A stretch of DNA of 64,000 bases from Thermoplasmata archaeon. Its GTDB lineage: Archaea > Thermoplasmatota > Thermoplasmata > Methanomassiliicoccales > Methanomethylophilaceae. The stretch's first letter is position 1; each line of letters begins with the position of its first letter. Of the stretch, positions 48,010 to 56,134 are shown one piece after another. Where the stretch lies: NCBI GenBank assembly GCA_015063135.1, contig SUTA01000007.1, positions 1 through 64,000 of the forward strand, read 5' to 3'. The translations under genes were made by a program, and so were the position numbers. Below the pieces are notes generated by a model that was not told the DNA's origin, did not search any database, and saw nothing but the letters and a program-made list of their open reading frames with translations.

Positions 48010-48438
48010 ATGTCCTACGACGAGCGCCCCTCGTACAATACGCCCATCTCCCCCAGGGCCCCCATGTGGCTGACCCCCGAGGAGAGGGCCGCAGGCATCA
48101 CCAAGGACCTCAAGGTCGCCGCGCGCAGGTTCCTGTGCCCTAACTGCGGTCACGAGTTCAGTCTGTTCCAGTCTAGGGCCGTCGCCTGCAAGGCGTGCCC
48201 GAAGGCGAACCAGAACTGCCCGTACGTCAGGTGCCCCTACTGCGACAACGAGTATCCTCTCCAGGGATTCATCGTCCCGGACAACAAGCAGGATGCCGTC
48301 CACATGAATAATTACGCGGACGGAGTGTTCAACCACTGGCAGGACAGCTACGGCAACAATCGCAGGCGAATCGCTTCCTCTGGATGCAGAGCATCTGAGG
48401 GTGCCTGTTCAGGAATGCTGCCACATCTAGGTCCCTGA
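48010..48438 (+). CDS. Zinc-ribbon protein, 142 aa
   Basis: It starts 1 nt after the GGGPS stop. Cys pairs at FLCPNCGHEFSLF, VACKACPKANQNC and VRCPYCDNEYPL make two zinc knuckles in the middle (residues about 42-82). The N-terminus is proline-rich. The recognisable part ends near MNNYADGVFNHWQDSYG (residue 115); the last 25 residues overlap the 3' end of the convergent ABC-class ATPase gene and may be out of frame. The function is unknown; it is co-transcribed with lipid synthesis by position. Confidence 0.7.
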   Translation: MSYDERPSYNTPISPRAPMWLTPEERAAGITKDLKVAARRFLCPNCGHEFSLFQSRAVACKACPKANQNCPYVRCPYCDNEYPLQGFIVPDNKQDAVHMNNYADGVFNHWQDSYGNNRRRIASSGCRASEGACSGMLPHLGP

Positions 48439-50008
48439 CCTGCGAGTGCCACATCCCAGTGGCGGAGTCCTTCGCTTCATCCTGGGCCTTCACGATGCCG
48501 ATGGCCTCGGTGACCACCTGCAGGAGCGTGCGGGAGCCGTCCATCAGCTCCCTGGCAACCGCGATGATGTCGGCTATCGTGCGCGCCTGGCTCATGTCGT
48601 AAATCGCGGCCACGGGCGCGTTGACCTGATAGGTCCCGATCTCGATGGACCTTACGGAGGACGCGGTGACGCTGACCTCCTTCCTGCCCTTCTCGTAGCT
48701 GATGCCCTTGGACACGGGGTACCTGTCCTTCGGGATCGAGAATTCGAAATCCCTCTCGGTTTTCTGCACATCGGCCTTCCTGACGCTGAAGCCGTCCATG
48801 ACGACCACTGTGTCGGCGGATCTCGCAACCTCGGGGTCCCCGGACACGATGAAGGTGGCCACCGTGGCGGATGCGAGGGCGGGTCCGGCCTCGGTCAGGG
48901 GGACCATGGCGCCGGAATCATCCATGAAGCCCCTCCTGAGGGTCTCGGGGGAGACGTACTCTTCGTCTATTATGAGCAGCTTGGAGGTGAGCTCGATGTA
49001 CTCCGACATCGAGACGTACTCGGAATGGCAGCCGCACAGGGATGCGGCCTTGGCCGCCGAGGCCTCCCCGAATTCGGGGGAGTCCTTCAGGAACATCGAA
49101 ACGTCCACGGAATCGGCCGGGCGGCCGGACTCCGAGACCACGAACGAGGCGCAGGGGAAGGAGATGACGTACTCCCTGCCGTCTCCGGGGATGTGGTTGT
49201 AAGGCCCGGCGGCTATGGCATCGGCCAGTGTGGACCTCCCGCTCCTCGGGGCTCCGAGGACGACGTTCATGTGCCTCTTCACGCCCCATCCCGCGATGGG
49301 GTCCCCGTTGGGGACATCGAAGGTGACCTTTAGGGAATCGTCGCAATGGAACGGCACTGCCCCGCTCATGGGCGCCAGCTCGTCCTCCCTGCGGGGCAGG
49401 ACGGAGCCGTCGGCGACGAACGCCACCAGGCCCCTCTCTTTGAGGTGGCTCCTGATGAACTCCGCGTTCTCGGCGGTCTGGATGTGGTTGTACAGCTTGG
49501 ACTGCTTGTACGAGGGGTAGATCATCGATTCCCCGACGACGCATTTGATCCTGACGTAGATGAGCTCCTCCATCGCCGCGGCGGACACCTTCCCGCCGGC
49601 GGACGGGAGGTCGGCGGTGAACCTGGCCTCCACATAGTAGGGGGTGATGACGACCGACCACCTCTCCAGGATCTCCTGGCCCGGGCGGGGGATGAACAGC
49701 TCCCCTCCGTCGGTCTTGGGTATCGGCGACCTGGCATACGTCCTGCATGCCTCCCAGAAGCGCCTGGCTATGAGGTCCCTGAGAGCGATCTCCCTGACCT
49801 TGGTGCTGTAAGTGTCCTCCGGGAACATCGCCCTCTTCATGGGGACGCGGACGCGCATGGCCGTGTGGCCGGCGCGGTCATTCTGGATGTCGTCGAAGAA
49901 AAGCTCGAAATCCTCCAGGACGAAGCTGTTCTGGAGGTTCTTGTACTTGGCGAACGGCTTCCCGTCCGCATTCCTCAGGGTCCCCTTCAGGACCTCTTCG
50001 GATGCCAT
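48329..50008 (-). CDS. ABC-class ATPase-like protein (COG3044) with altered Walker A
   Basis: 559 residues. The N-terminal DGKPFAKYKNLQNSFVLEDFELFFDDIQNDRAGHTAMRVRVP and the later GPYNHIPGDGREYVIS, VDVSMFLKDSP and LLIIDEEYVS mark the COG3044 predicted ABC-class ATPases. The P-loop reads GAPRSGRST (252-260), with Arg258 where the family has the essential Lys, and the Ser/Gly-rich signature of the family is replaced by FGEASAAKAASLCG. So ATP hydrolysis is doubtful. It shares a short overlap with a Lys-rich small protein gene upstream. The role of the family is unknown to me. Confidence 0.72.
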   Translation of the reverse strand: MASEEVLKGTLRNADGKPFAKYKNLQNSFVLEDFELFFDDIQNDRAGHTAMRVRVPMKRAMFPEDTYSTKVREIALRDLIARRFWEACRTYARSPIPKTDGGELFIPRPGQEILERWSVVITPYYVEARFTADLPSAGGKVSAAAMEELIYVRIKCVVGESMIYPSYKQSKLYNHIQTAENAEFIRSHLKERGLVAFVADGSVLPRREDELAPMSGAVPFHCDDSLKVTFDVPNGDPIAGWGVKRHMNVVLGAPRSGRSTLADAIAAGPYNHIPGDGREYVISFPCASFVVSESGRPADSVDVSMFLKDSPEFGEASAAKAASLCGCHSEYVSMSEYIELTSKLLIIDEEYVSPETLRRGFMDDSGAMVPLTEAGPALASATVATFIVSGDPEVARSADTVVVMDGFSVRKADVQKTERDFEFSIPKDRYPVSKGISYEKGRKEVSVTASSVRSIEIGTYQVNAPVAAIYDMSQARTIADIIAVARELMDGSRTLLQVVTEAIGIVKAQDEAKDSATGMWHSQVRDLDVAAFLNRHPQMLCIQRKRFACDCCRSCPASG

Positions 50009-50397
50009 CGTCCACCTCGGCGGTACTTGCTGTACTTGTCGAGGAGCCTGCAGATCCTGTCGTACTCGTCCTTGCTGAGGTCGCCGGACTCGACGAAGGT
50101 CTTGGCGAAGTCCTTGGCATCCCTGGTGGAGACGCGGGACGCCTTGGCGATGATAGATGCGAGGAAGGACGACGCCTTCGACGGGTCCATGGACGATGCG
50201 CTCAGGATCTCGTTCATGTCGTACTTGAACGGGTTGATCTTGTGGGTGTTGAGCATCGCCTGCTTCTTCGTGGATTCCTTGGTCCTGACCGGCTTGTTCT
50301 TCTTCGCGCCGGCCTTGTCCCCGCCGTATTGGGAGGACGCAACGGGCGTTTTCACAACGACCTTGTTCGTCCTCGTCGTGGTTGTCTTCTCAGGCAA
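49987..50397 (-). CDS. Lys-rich small protein upstream of the ATPase-like gene, 136 aa
   Basis: TTG 50397 is favoured: GGAG sits 8 nt upstream, and a TATA box (50431-50440) puts the transcription start at about 50409, which excludes GTG 50427. The N-terminal 50 residues are basic and low-complexity (KTTTTRTNK, KAGAKKNKPVRTKESTKK), the rest helical with an EF-hand-like VESGDLSKDEYDRICRLLDKYSKY. No family is recognised. It overlaps the COG3044-type gene by 22 nt, so the two are co-translated. Confidence 0.6.
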   Translation of the reverse strand: MPEKTTTTRTNKVVVKTPVASSQYGGDKAGAKKNKPVRTKESTKKQAMLNTHKINPFKYDMNEILSASSMDPSKASSFLASIIAKASRVSTRDAKDFAKTFVESGDLSKDEYDRICRLLDKYSKYRRGGRWHPKRS

Positions 50398-50430
50398 GAA
50401 TATTACTCCGTTGAGGCAACGAATCACGAA

Positions 50431-50440
50431 TCTATATAAA
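50431..50440 (-). promoter_or_regulatory. TATA box of the 136-aa gene/ATPase-like operon
   Basis: TTTATATAGA on the minus strand, centred 26 nt before a predicted start site at about 50409 and just ahead of a GGAG and TTG. Confidence 0.55.
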
Positions 50441-50516
50441 AAGGTACACGCGCGGGGACGCCATCGGCCACTGGCCGTCCGAGAACGTTAATATCCCCCT
50501 AGGCCTACGGGTCGGC

Positions 50517-51725
50517 ATGGGAGAGGACCAGACCATCGGGGACAGTCGCCGCCCGGCCATGGAGCGCGGATTGACCCAGCAGGCATTCGCTGTTTACATC
50601 GTCCTGCTGGCCGCCTCGTGTATAGCCCTGATCCTCGCATCGTACTTCAGGCAGATAGGGGACCTCATCCTGATCATCCCGATGATAATCCTGCAGCTGG
50701 CGGCGATCGTCACCGACAGGCAGGAGGTCCACGTCCCCCCGCTCATCATCGTCCTGATGGTGGCCACGTTCTTCCTGTCATTCCTGGGGCTGGGATTCCG
50801 CAACATGGACCAGGTGGGATTCATAGCCAGCATCCTCCAGGGCGTTAATCTGATGATGATCGGCCTGGTGGTCCTCTACGCCCTGATGAAGGGGCATCCC
50901 TCGTCCATGAACAGCCCGATGGTCATATTCATCTCGGAGTGCGTCGCCATCGCCATATTCACCATCATGAAGGTGGTGCAGTACTACGTCTCGGAGTACT
51001 GGGACCCCATGAGCCCCGTGGCCATCGACCGCCTCATGGAGGAGATGCTGGGGGTCTTCCTCGGGTCCCTGCTCATCGGGATACTGTTCCTCTTCGAAAA
51101 GACCCAGAGGCAGTTCGAGTATCTCCTGAACACCTTCATGCGCGGCACGAAGGAGAGGGGCAACGAGATCGCACCCAGCGAGGTCTTGAAGCAGGAGGCG
51201 CTGCGCCTCATGCGCGAGGGCGAGTCCGGGAAGGTCGAGTTCAAGTCCACCATGAGAGTGAACTTGGAGACGAAGGAGAGGGACAAGAGGATGGAGAAGG
51301 CCGTCCTGAAGACCTTGGTCGCCTATCTGAACACCGACGGCGGCGTTCTGCTGGTCGGCGTCGACGATGAGGGGAACCCCAGGGGGCTGGAGGAGGACAA
51401 CTTCGAGAACATCGACAAGATGAATCTCCACCTCACCCACATGATCACCAATGCCATCGGCGACGAGTTCCTGCCCTATATCTGGTTCACCGTCCTCGAC
51501 TTCGACGGCAAGCAGGTCGTCATGATCAGCTGCGACAAGTGCAGAAAGCCGGTGTTCTACAGGGAGGGCAAGACCGAGGAGTTCTATGTGCGCTCCGGGC
51601 CTTCCAGCATCGTCCTGACCGGCAAGAGCCTGGTCAACTACGTGAGCAACAGGTCCAAGAAGGCCAGGACCAAGATCCTGGACGAGGCCAGGCTCGAGGG
51701 TCTGCAGCGATTCTTCTTATCTTAA
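50517..51725 (+). CDS. Polytopic membrane protein with AlbA_2/Schlafen-like domain
   Basis: The first 200 residues have six or so hydrophobic helices (AFAVYIVLLAASCIALILASY, LILIIPMIILQLAAIV, LIIVLMVATFFLSFLGLGF, VNLMMIGLVVLYALM, MVIFISECVAIAIFTIM, MLGVFLGSLLIGILFLF). The cytosolic C-terminal half is an AlbA_2-type putative DNA/RNA-binding domain: GESGKVEFKSTMR, then KTLVAYLNTDGGVLLVGVDDEGNPRGLEED and YVRSGPSSIVL. This fusion suggests a membrane-tethered sensor or regulator; the ligand is unknown. GTTAATATCC near 50490 may be the TATA box. A bidirectional hairpin follows. Confidence 0.78.
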   Translation: MGEDQTIGDSRRPAMERGLTQQAFAVYIVLLAASCIALILASYFRQIGDLILIIPMIILQLAAIVTDRQEVHVPPLIIVLMVATFFLSFLGLGFRNMDQVGFIASILQGVNLMMIGLVVLYALMKGHPSSMNSPMVIFISECVAIAIFTIMKVVQYYVSEYWDPMSPVAIDRLMEEMLGVFLGSLLIGILFLFEKTQRQFEYLLNTFMRGTKERGNEIAPSEVLKQEALRLMREGESGKVEFKSTMRVNLETKERDKRMEKAVLKTLVAYLNTDGGVLLVGVDDEGNPRGLEEDNFENIDKMNLHLTHMITNAIGDEFLPYIWFTVLDFDGKQVVMISCDKCRKPVFYREGKTEEFYVRSGPSSIVLTGKSLVNYVSNRSKKARTKILDEARLEGLQRFFLS

Positions 51726-51746
51726 TACCGTGAAAATGGTAAGGGT

Positions 51747-51770
51747 GCCCGCCCGGAGGCGGGCTGTTTT
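51747..51770. terminator. Hairpin GCCCGCC-CGGA-GGCGGGC with T run
   Basis: A perfect 7-bp stem followed by TGTTTT on the plus strand, between the convergent AlbA_2 and DUF5654 genes. Confidence 0.75.
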
Positions 51771-51780
51771 GGGGTGATGA

Positions 51781-52041
51781 TCACTCGCTCTTTTCCTTGA
51801 GGGCCTTCTTGGCCTTCCCGAGGGACCTTGCGATCAGGAGGGTCATGATGACGGCAAGGACGGTGACGATGATGGCGTACACCGTCAGTCCGGCGAGGTC
51901 GTCCTCGGTTCCGAAGACGGCGGCGACGGCCTGCTTGATAGCCTCGTTCCATGCCAGGGCGGCAACGAGTCCGAACGCTGCGGTGATGAGCGCGGCGAAC
52001 GTCTCGAGCAACTGAATCTTGAACTCGTCAGTTCCAGCCAT
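51781..52041 (-). CDS. DUF5654 family two-helix membrane protein, 86 aa
   Basis: The order is a short amphipathic N-terminus (EFKIQLLETFAALITAAFGLVAALAWNEAIK), a TED-DLAGLT loop, a second membrane helix (VYAIIVTVLAVIMTLLIARSLG) and a basic tail. This fits the small archaeal DUF5654 family; the function is unknown. TATATAAGCC about 25 nt upstream of ATG 52041 (minus-strand GGCTTATATACAACC) suggests a leaderless message. Confidence 0.78.
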   Translation of the reverse strand: MAGTDEFKIQLLETFAALITAAFGLVAALAWNEAIKQAVAAVFGTEDDLAGLTVYAIIVTVLAVIMTLLIARSLGKAKKALKEKSE

Positions 52042-52088
52042 GCATCGTGAATCCGAATCGGTTGTATATAAGCCTTAGATGGGGATCA

Positions 52089-52174
52089 TGGTGCGGGGAA
52101 GGGGATTCGAACCCCTGAATCGCTAAGAACAGGATCTTAAGTCCTGCGCCTTTGGCCAGCTCGGCTACCCCCGC
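52089..52174 (-). tRNA. tRNA-Leu (anticodon TAA), CCA encoded
   Basis: On the minus strand GCGGGGG pairs with TCCCCGC (one G-T pair). The anticodon arm CAGGA-CTTAAGA-TCCTG gives TAA. A long variable arm (TTCTTAGCGATTC region) and the T arm AGGGG-TTCGAAT-CCCCT confirm a class II leucine tRNA. Discriminator A and CCA follow. No intron is seen. Confidence 0.92.
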
Positions 52175-52236
52175 TCGCAACCCGAATAGGCGCTGTTGAT
52201 TAAACCATTATCTACGACCGAGCCGATACGAGTGCC

Positions 52237-52677
52237 ATGGCCTACAGGATTCCGACGGAGGAGCAGGTGGCGGACGCCATAGCGGATGTGATGTCCAGGC
52301 AGCCCCATGTGCGCTCCCAGAGGGAGTTGGTCATGCTGGTCTCCACGGAGTTGATGTGCGACGACCAGGACTACCGCATAGGCGCCGCCAGGATCCGCAG
52401 GGTCGGTGTGAGGAACGCGCTCTTCGATGTAACGATAAGCTACGCCCACGACAGCCGCGGGATGTCCAGCATCACATGCCCGGTGTGCGGGGGCAGCCTG
52501 GAATCGGTGATGAATCGCACCCTGGACGGCGGATGCATCGAGCTGAGGAGGGTCTGCGAGGACTGCGGCTACAGGGCCGACCCCGGTAGCGCCCGCCCCA
52601 GCAGGTACGTGTTCGACAGGAGGCTCAGGCGATGTCCGAGAGGGCCGACAAGCTCAGGGAGGCGGAGGAGCTGCTAA
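52237..52677 (+). CDS. Zinc-finger protein, 146 aa
   Basis: The N-terminal half is a helical, winged-helix-like region (PTEEQVADAIADVMSRQPHVRSQRELVMLVSTELM...YRIGAARIRRVGVRNALFDVTISY). The C-terminal half holds a zinc ribbon (ITCPVCGGSLESVM...RRVCEDCGYRAD). The layout suggests an archaeal nucleic-acid-binding regulator; I do not know a name. The end overlaps the next gene by 46 nt. It lies directly after the tRNA-Leu gene, on the other strand. Confidence 0.68.
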   Translation: MAYRIPTEEQVADAIADVMSRQPHVRSQRELVMLVSTELMCDDQDYRIGAARIRRVGVRNALFDVTISYAHDSRGMSSITCPVCGGSLESVMNRTLDGGCIELRRVCEDCGYRADPGSARPSRYVFDRRLRRCPRGPTSSGRRRSC

Positions 52678-53000
52678 ACCGCGCGGCCGACCTCATGGAC
52701 GAGGCCCTGAGGATGTCCGGCATGGAATCGCGCTCCGGGGACGACTCGGAGACCATCAGGAGGATAGCCTCCTCGGACAGCTACGGCGGGTCGCTCCGCA
52801 ACATAGCCAGGGACATGGATTACCAGGAGGAGGAACAGCCCTGCTGGACCCAGCCCCTCACATCCCCCAAGAACCAGTTCCGATTCGCGCCAGCCTATGG
52901 GGGATATCCTTCCCCTCGCCCATGGCCTTTATGGCTTCCATGCAGCCGACTGCCATCCCGCGGACGGACGTCTCGCAGTAGAAAGCCATGTGATGCGTGA
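52632..53000 (+). CDS. Helical hypothetical protein, recognisable part about 80 aa
   Basis: ATG 52632 begins a helical acidic protein (SERADKLREAEELLNRAADLMDEALRMSGMES...ETIRRIASSDSYGGSLRNIARDMDYQ). The believable part ends near 52870; the rest overlaps the 3' end of the convergent dehydrogenase gene. It overlaps the zinc-finger gene by 46 nt, so the pair is co-translated. The family is unknown. Confidence 0.5.
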   Translation: MSERADKLREAEELLNRAADLMDEALRMSGMESRSGDDSETIRRIASSDSYGGSLRNIARDMDYQEEEQPCWTQPLTSPKNQFRFAPAYGGYPSPRPWPLWLPCSRLPSRGRTSRSRKPCDA

Positions 53001-53871
53001 GGACCACGTTGTCCATGGCCCTGAGGCGCTCCATGTAGGGGTTCGAGATCTCGGTTCCGGAGCAGTCATAGTAGTAGAAGCTGAACTCGTCCTCGACGAC
53101 GTCGATCCCGGCTCCCCCGATGCTCCCGGATTCCAGGGCCTCGATCAGGGCCTCCGTGTCCACGATGGCACCGCGGGCGGTATTTATCAGCACCGCGTCG
53201 TCCTTCATCTTCTCGAAGACGGAGCTGTTGAACATGTGGTATGTCTCCCCGTTGAGCTCGACATGGATGGAGACTATATCGCAGGTCTCGAGGAGCTCGT
53301 CGAATCCCACCCTATGTGCCAGCTTGTCGGCGGCGGGGGACGGGCTGCGGTTGCAGTAGTAGGTCTCGCATCCGAACCCGGACAGGGTCTCGAGCACTTT
53401 CAGTCCTATCCTGCCGGTGCCCACTATGCCCACCTTGAGCTCCCCGAGGGACCTTCCGAGCATGCCGTTCAGCCTGAAGTCGTTGGCCAGGTTCCTGGCC
53501 TCTATCTTCTTGATGTTGCGGCTCACCATGAGCATGAGGAGCACGGTGTACTCCGCCACCCCGATCGGCTCGTAGGTGACGTTGGTCACGATCATCCCCG
53601 TCTCCTTGGCATGGGCGATGTCGATGTGGTCGAAGCCGATGGTGCGGGTGCCGATCATCCTGACCCCCACAGACCTGAAGGCGTCCATGAGCTCGGGGTC
53701 GATCTTGCTGGTGATGATGCTGATGGCATCGTAGCCCTCGGCCAGCCTGTAGTTGTCCATGCTGGGCGGTTCTTCCGTGTACCCGAACTCCAGGCCCAGC
53801 TCCTTGGCGTAGCGGTCGAAGAAGACCTTCTCGTCGAACATCCTCATGTTGTAAACGAAGAACCTCGTCAT
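52858..53871 (-). CDS. D-2-hydroxyacid dehydrogenase (D-lactate dehydrogenase type)
   Basis: 337 residues. The NAD site is VGIVGTGRIGLKVLETLSGFGCETYYCNRSP (about 145-175); catalytic Arg is in LINTARGAIVDTEALIEAL, the Glu in IDVVEDEFSF and the His in VVLTHHMAFYC. The substrate-binding N-terminal part (NYRLAEGYDAISIITSKIDPELMDAF and GTRTIGFDHIDI) resembles fermentative D-LDH rather than serine-pathway PGDH, as there is no ACT domain. The substrate is not proven by sequence. Confidence 0.85.
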   Translation of the reverse strand: MTRFFVYNMRMFDEKVFFDRYAKELGLEFGYTEEPPSMDNYRLAEGYDAISIITSKIDPELMDAFRSVGVRMIGTRTIGFDHIDIAHAKETGMIVTNVTYEPIGVAEYTVLLMLMVSRNIKKIEARNLANDFRLNGMLGRSLGELKVGIVGTGRIGLKVLETLSGFGCETYYCNRSPSPAADKLAHRVGFDELLETCDIVSIHVELNGETYHMFNSSVFEKMKDDAVLINTARGAIVDTEALIEALESGSIGGAGIDVVEDEFSFYYYDCSGTEISNPYMERLRAMDNVVLTHHMAFYCETSVRGMAVGCMEAIKAMGEGKDIPHRLARIGTGSWGM

Positions 53872-53896
53872 CTGACCGCCCCAATCGGCAATCAGA

Positions 53897-54490
53897 TTAA
53901 TTCTTTTTCGGGATTTCCTGGGTGTAGATGATCCTCTTCAGCGGGAACCCGTGGAAGTCCACGACGACCATCCCGCGCCTCCTCATCCCGATCTTGTCGT
54001 AGAACCCGTAGTCGCAGTCGTCGTCCGTGAAGAGCATGAAGCTCCCGCACCCCTTCTCCGAGAGCCTAGACACGGCCTCGTCGAGCAGCCTCCTGCCGAT
54101 GCCGCGGCCCCTCGAGCGGGACCCCACTATGAGCAGCAGGACCTCCGCGTCGGCCCTCACGCCGAACTCCCTCTTGAGGCCCTCGTCCGCCCTGTGCAGG
54201 ATGCGCATGTCATCCATGGCCGAGTCGAACCCCTCCTCCCCGGAGAATTCGTCGAAGTCGCTGGTATCAGTCTCGCCTGGCACAGTCCTCACGAAGCACA
54301 CGCCCTCCGGCTCGCCGTCGAGCACGGCGGTCAGGCGGAGGTCGGCGTTCCGGTAGTGCATGCCCGCATAGGCCTCAGAGAACATCCTGCCGACGCGCTC
54401 CCCGTAGTCCTTGAAGAACCACATCCTGTAAACTGCGTCGACCGCCATGGCCAGGTCGCCGGGCTCGGATTCGTGGAAGGTGAGGTCCAT
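53897..54490 (-). CDS. GNAT-family N-acetyltransferase
   Basis: ATG 54490 is chosen because a TATA box lies 25 nt upstream, indicating a leaderless message; the frame opens at 54502. The acetyl-CoA loop is VGSRSRGRGIGRRLLDEAVSRL (near residue 125), preceded by a strand LLLIVG and followed by FMLFTDDDCDYGFYDKIGMRRRG, the usual GNAT C-terminal motif. The N-terminal half (VYRMWFFKDYGERVGRMF) is its own. The substrate is unknown. It diverges from folD. Confidence 0.82.
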   Translation of the reverse strand: MDLTFHESEPGDLAMAVDAVYRMWFFKDYGERVGRMFSEAYAGMHYRNADLRLTAVLDGEPEGVCFVRTVPGETDTSDFDEFSGEEGFDSAMDDMRILHRADEGLKREFGVRADAEVLLLIVGSRSRGRGIGRRLLDEAVSRLSEKGCGSFMLFTDDDCDYGFYDKIGMRRRGMVVVDFHGFPLKRIIYTQEIPKKN

Positions 54491-54510
54491 GGCCGCTCCC
54501 ATGCCTCCGC

Positions 54511-54520
54511 CGTATATAAG
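54511..54520 (-). promoter_or_regulatory. TATA box of the GNAT gene
   Basis: CTTATATACG on the minus strand, centred 25 nt before ATG 54490. The plus-strand folD gene seems to use a separate AGTTATTAAAT box (54542-54552). Confidence 0.6.
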
Positions 54521-54581
54521 CGCGTGCGCACGGGCAGGGATAGTTATTAAATGCGCTGGGGGTTACGTGTGTCCAGATTGC

Positions 54582-55472
54582 ATGACAGCCAAGCTCATCC
54601 TAGGAAAGGACGTTTCGGAGGAGATCTACTCCGAGCTCAGGCAGAGGATCGAGGCCTTGAAGGCCAAAGGGACCGTCCCCGGACTGGCGGTCGTGCTCGT
54701 CGGCAACGACCCCGCCTCCCAGGTCTACGTGAGGAAGAAGGGCGAGATGTGCGAGTCCCTGGGCATGATGTCCAGGACCATCGTGCTGCCCGAGGAGACC
54801 ACGCAGCAGGAGCTGCTGGATGTCGTGGCCGGGCTCAACGCCGACCCCGCCATCCACGGTTTCCTGGTGCAGCTACCTCTGCCGAAGCACATAGACGAGG
54901 AGGCCATCATCAACGCCATCGACCCCAGGAAGGACGCGGACTGCTTCCACCCCAGCAACGTCGGGAGGATGCTCATCGGAGAGCCAGACTTTCTGCCCGC
55001 GACCCCAGCCGGGGTCCAGCAGATGCTCATCCGCTCCGGCATCGAGACCAAGGGCAAGCACGTCGTGGTCGTCGGCCGCAGCAACATCGTCGGCAAGCCC
55101 ATGGCGGCCATGATGGTCCAGAAGGGCGCCGGCGCCGACTCAACCGTCACAATCGTCCACTCCCGCACCCAGGACCTACCCTACATCACCAGGCAGGCCG
55201 ACATCCTGATTGTCGCCATCGGCAAGCCCCGCTTCGTCACCGCTGACATGGTCAAGGACGGGGCGGTAGTCATCGACGTGGGGACCAACCGCGTGGATGA
55301 CCCCACACATCCCAAGGGCAGCAGGCTAGTCGGGGACGTGGACTTCGAGAACGTCAAGGACAAGGCCTCCGCCATATCGCCCGTCCCGGGCGGAGTGGGG
55401 CCGATGACCATCTGCATGCTCATGGCCAACGCCGTCAAGGCGGCCGAGAGGGCGGCGGAGGGATCCAGATGA
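54582..55472 (+). CDS. folD: Bifunctional methylenetetrahydrofolate dehydrogenase/cyclohydrolase FolD
   Basis: 296 residues from ATG 54582: VPGLAVVLVGNDPASQVYVRKKGEMCESLGM with the catalytic Lys, GFLVQLPLPKHIDEEAIINAIDPRKDADCFHPSNVGRM, HVVVVGRSNIVGKPMAAMM and SPVPGGVGPMTICML. It interconverts methylene-, methenyl- and formyl-tetrahydrofolate, which fits with thyX and the PurN-like gene in this window. It is the first gene of a coupled five-gene run (folD, kptA, mmp11, uppS, radical SAM) with overlaps at each junction. Confidence 0.94.
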   Translation: MTAKLILGKDVSEEIYSELRQRIEALKAKGTVPGLAVVLVGNDPASQVYVRKKGEMCESLGMMSRTIVLPEETTQQELLDVVAGLNADPAIHGFLVQLPLPKHIDEEAIINAIDPRKDADCFHPSNVGRMLIGEPDFLPATPAGVQQMLIRSGIETKGKHVVVVGRSNIVGKPMAAMMVQKGAGADSTVTIVHSRTQDLPYITRQADILIVAIGKPRFVTADMVKDGAVVIDVGTNRVDDPTHPKGSRLVGDVDFENVKDKASAISPVPGGVGPMTICMLMANAVKAAERAAEGSR

Positions 55473-56134
55473 TAAGGGAATGCGAGGACCACGGCTACTT
55501 CCGCGCCGAGGCGTGCCCGTTCTGCGGGGACGAGGGCAAGTTCATAATGTCTGATTTCGAGGTAGAGAAGATAGGGAGGACCCTGGCCGGCATCCTCAGG
55601 CACGGCAAGTACGGTGTCGAGATCGATTCCCAGGGATATGCGGACATCCGCGATGTTCTCGCCAAGGTCAAGGAGAAGAACCCCCGCATGAAATGGCTCA
55701 GGACCAAGCACCTCGAGGCCCTGATCACCACCGACCCCAAGGGCAGGTACGAGATCACCGGCAACAGCATCCGCGCCACATACGGCCACACGATAGAGCT
55801 CGACTTGGACCTCGACAACGAGGGCATCCCGGAGGAGCTGTTCTACCCCGCATCCGAGGAGGAGGCCGAGCTCCTGATGGAGTCAGGGATCAGGCCCACG
55901 GACCGCTCCATGGTCCACCTGTCGCTGGGCTTCAAGGACGCGTACCGCGCCGGGTCCGTCAGGATGGACGACCCCGTCGTCTTAGTTATCGACACCGGGC
56001 TCTGCATCGAGGAGGGCTACGACATCGGGAGGGCCGCCAAGACGGTCTTCCTGTGCAGGGAGGTCCCCGCGGACGCCATCATGGTGGCGGAGCCGGAGGA
56101 CTACGATTTCGAGGAGGGCGACGAGCGATGGTGA
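55469..56134 (+). CDS. kptA: RNA 2'-phosphotransferase Tpt1/KptA
   Basis: The start is set by an ATGA overlap with folD. A zinc-binding-type N-terminus (CEDHGYFRAEACPFCG) precedes the KptA core: LAGILRHGKYGVEIDSQGYADIRDVL (RHG motif), RYEITGNSIRATYGHTIELDLDLD (the RATYGH site), LYPAS, and later AYRAGSVRMDDPVVLVID. It transfers an RNA 2'-phosphate to NAD. In archaea it may complement the RtcB/archease pathway, here represented by the archease gene. Confidence 0.92.
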   Translation: MIRECEDHGYFRAEACPFCGDEGKFIMSDFEVEKIGRTLAGILRHGKYGVEIDSQGYADIRDVLAKVKEKNPRMKWLRTKHLEALITTDPKGRYEITGNSIRATYGHTIELDLDLDNEGIPEELFYPASEEEAELLMESGIRPTDRSMVHLSLGFKDAYRAGSVRMDDPVVLVIDTGLCIEEGYDIGRAAKTVFLCREVPADAIMVAEPEDYDFEEGDERW

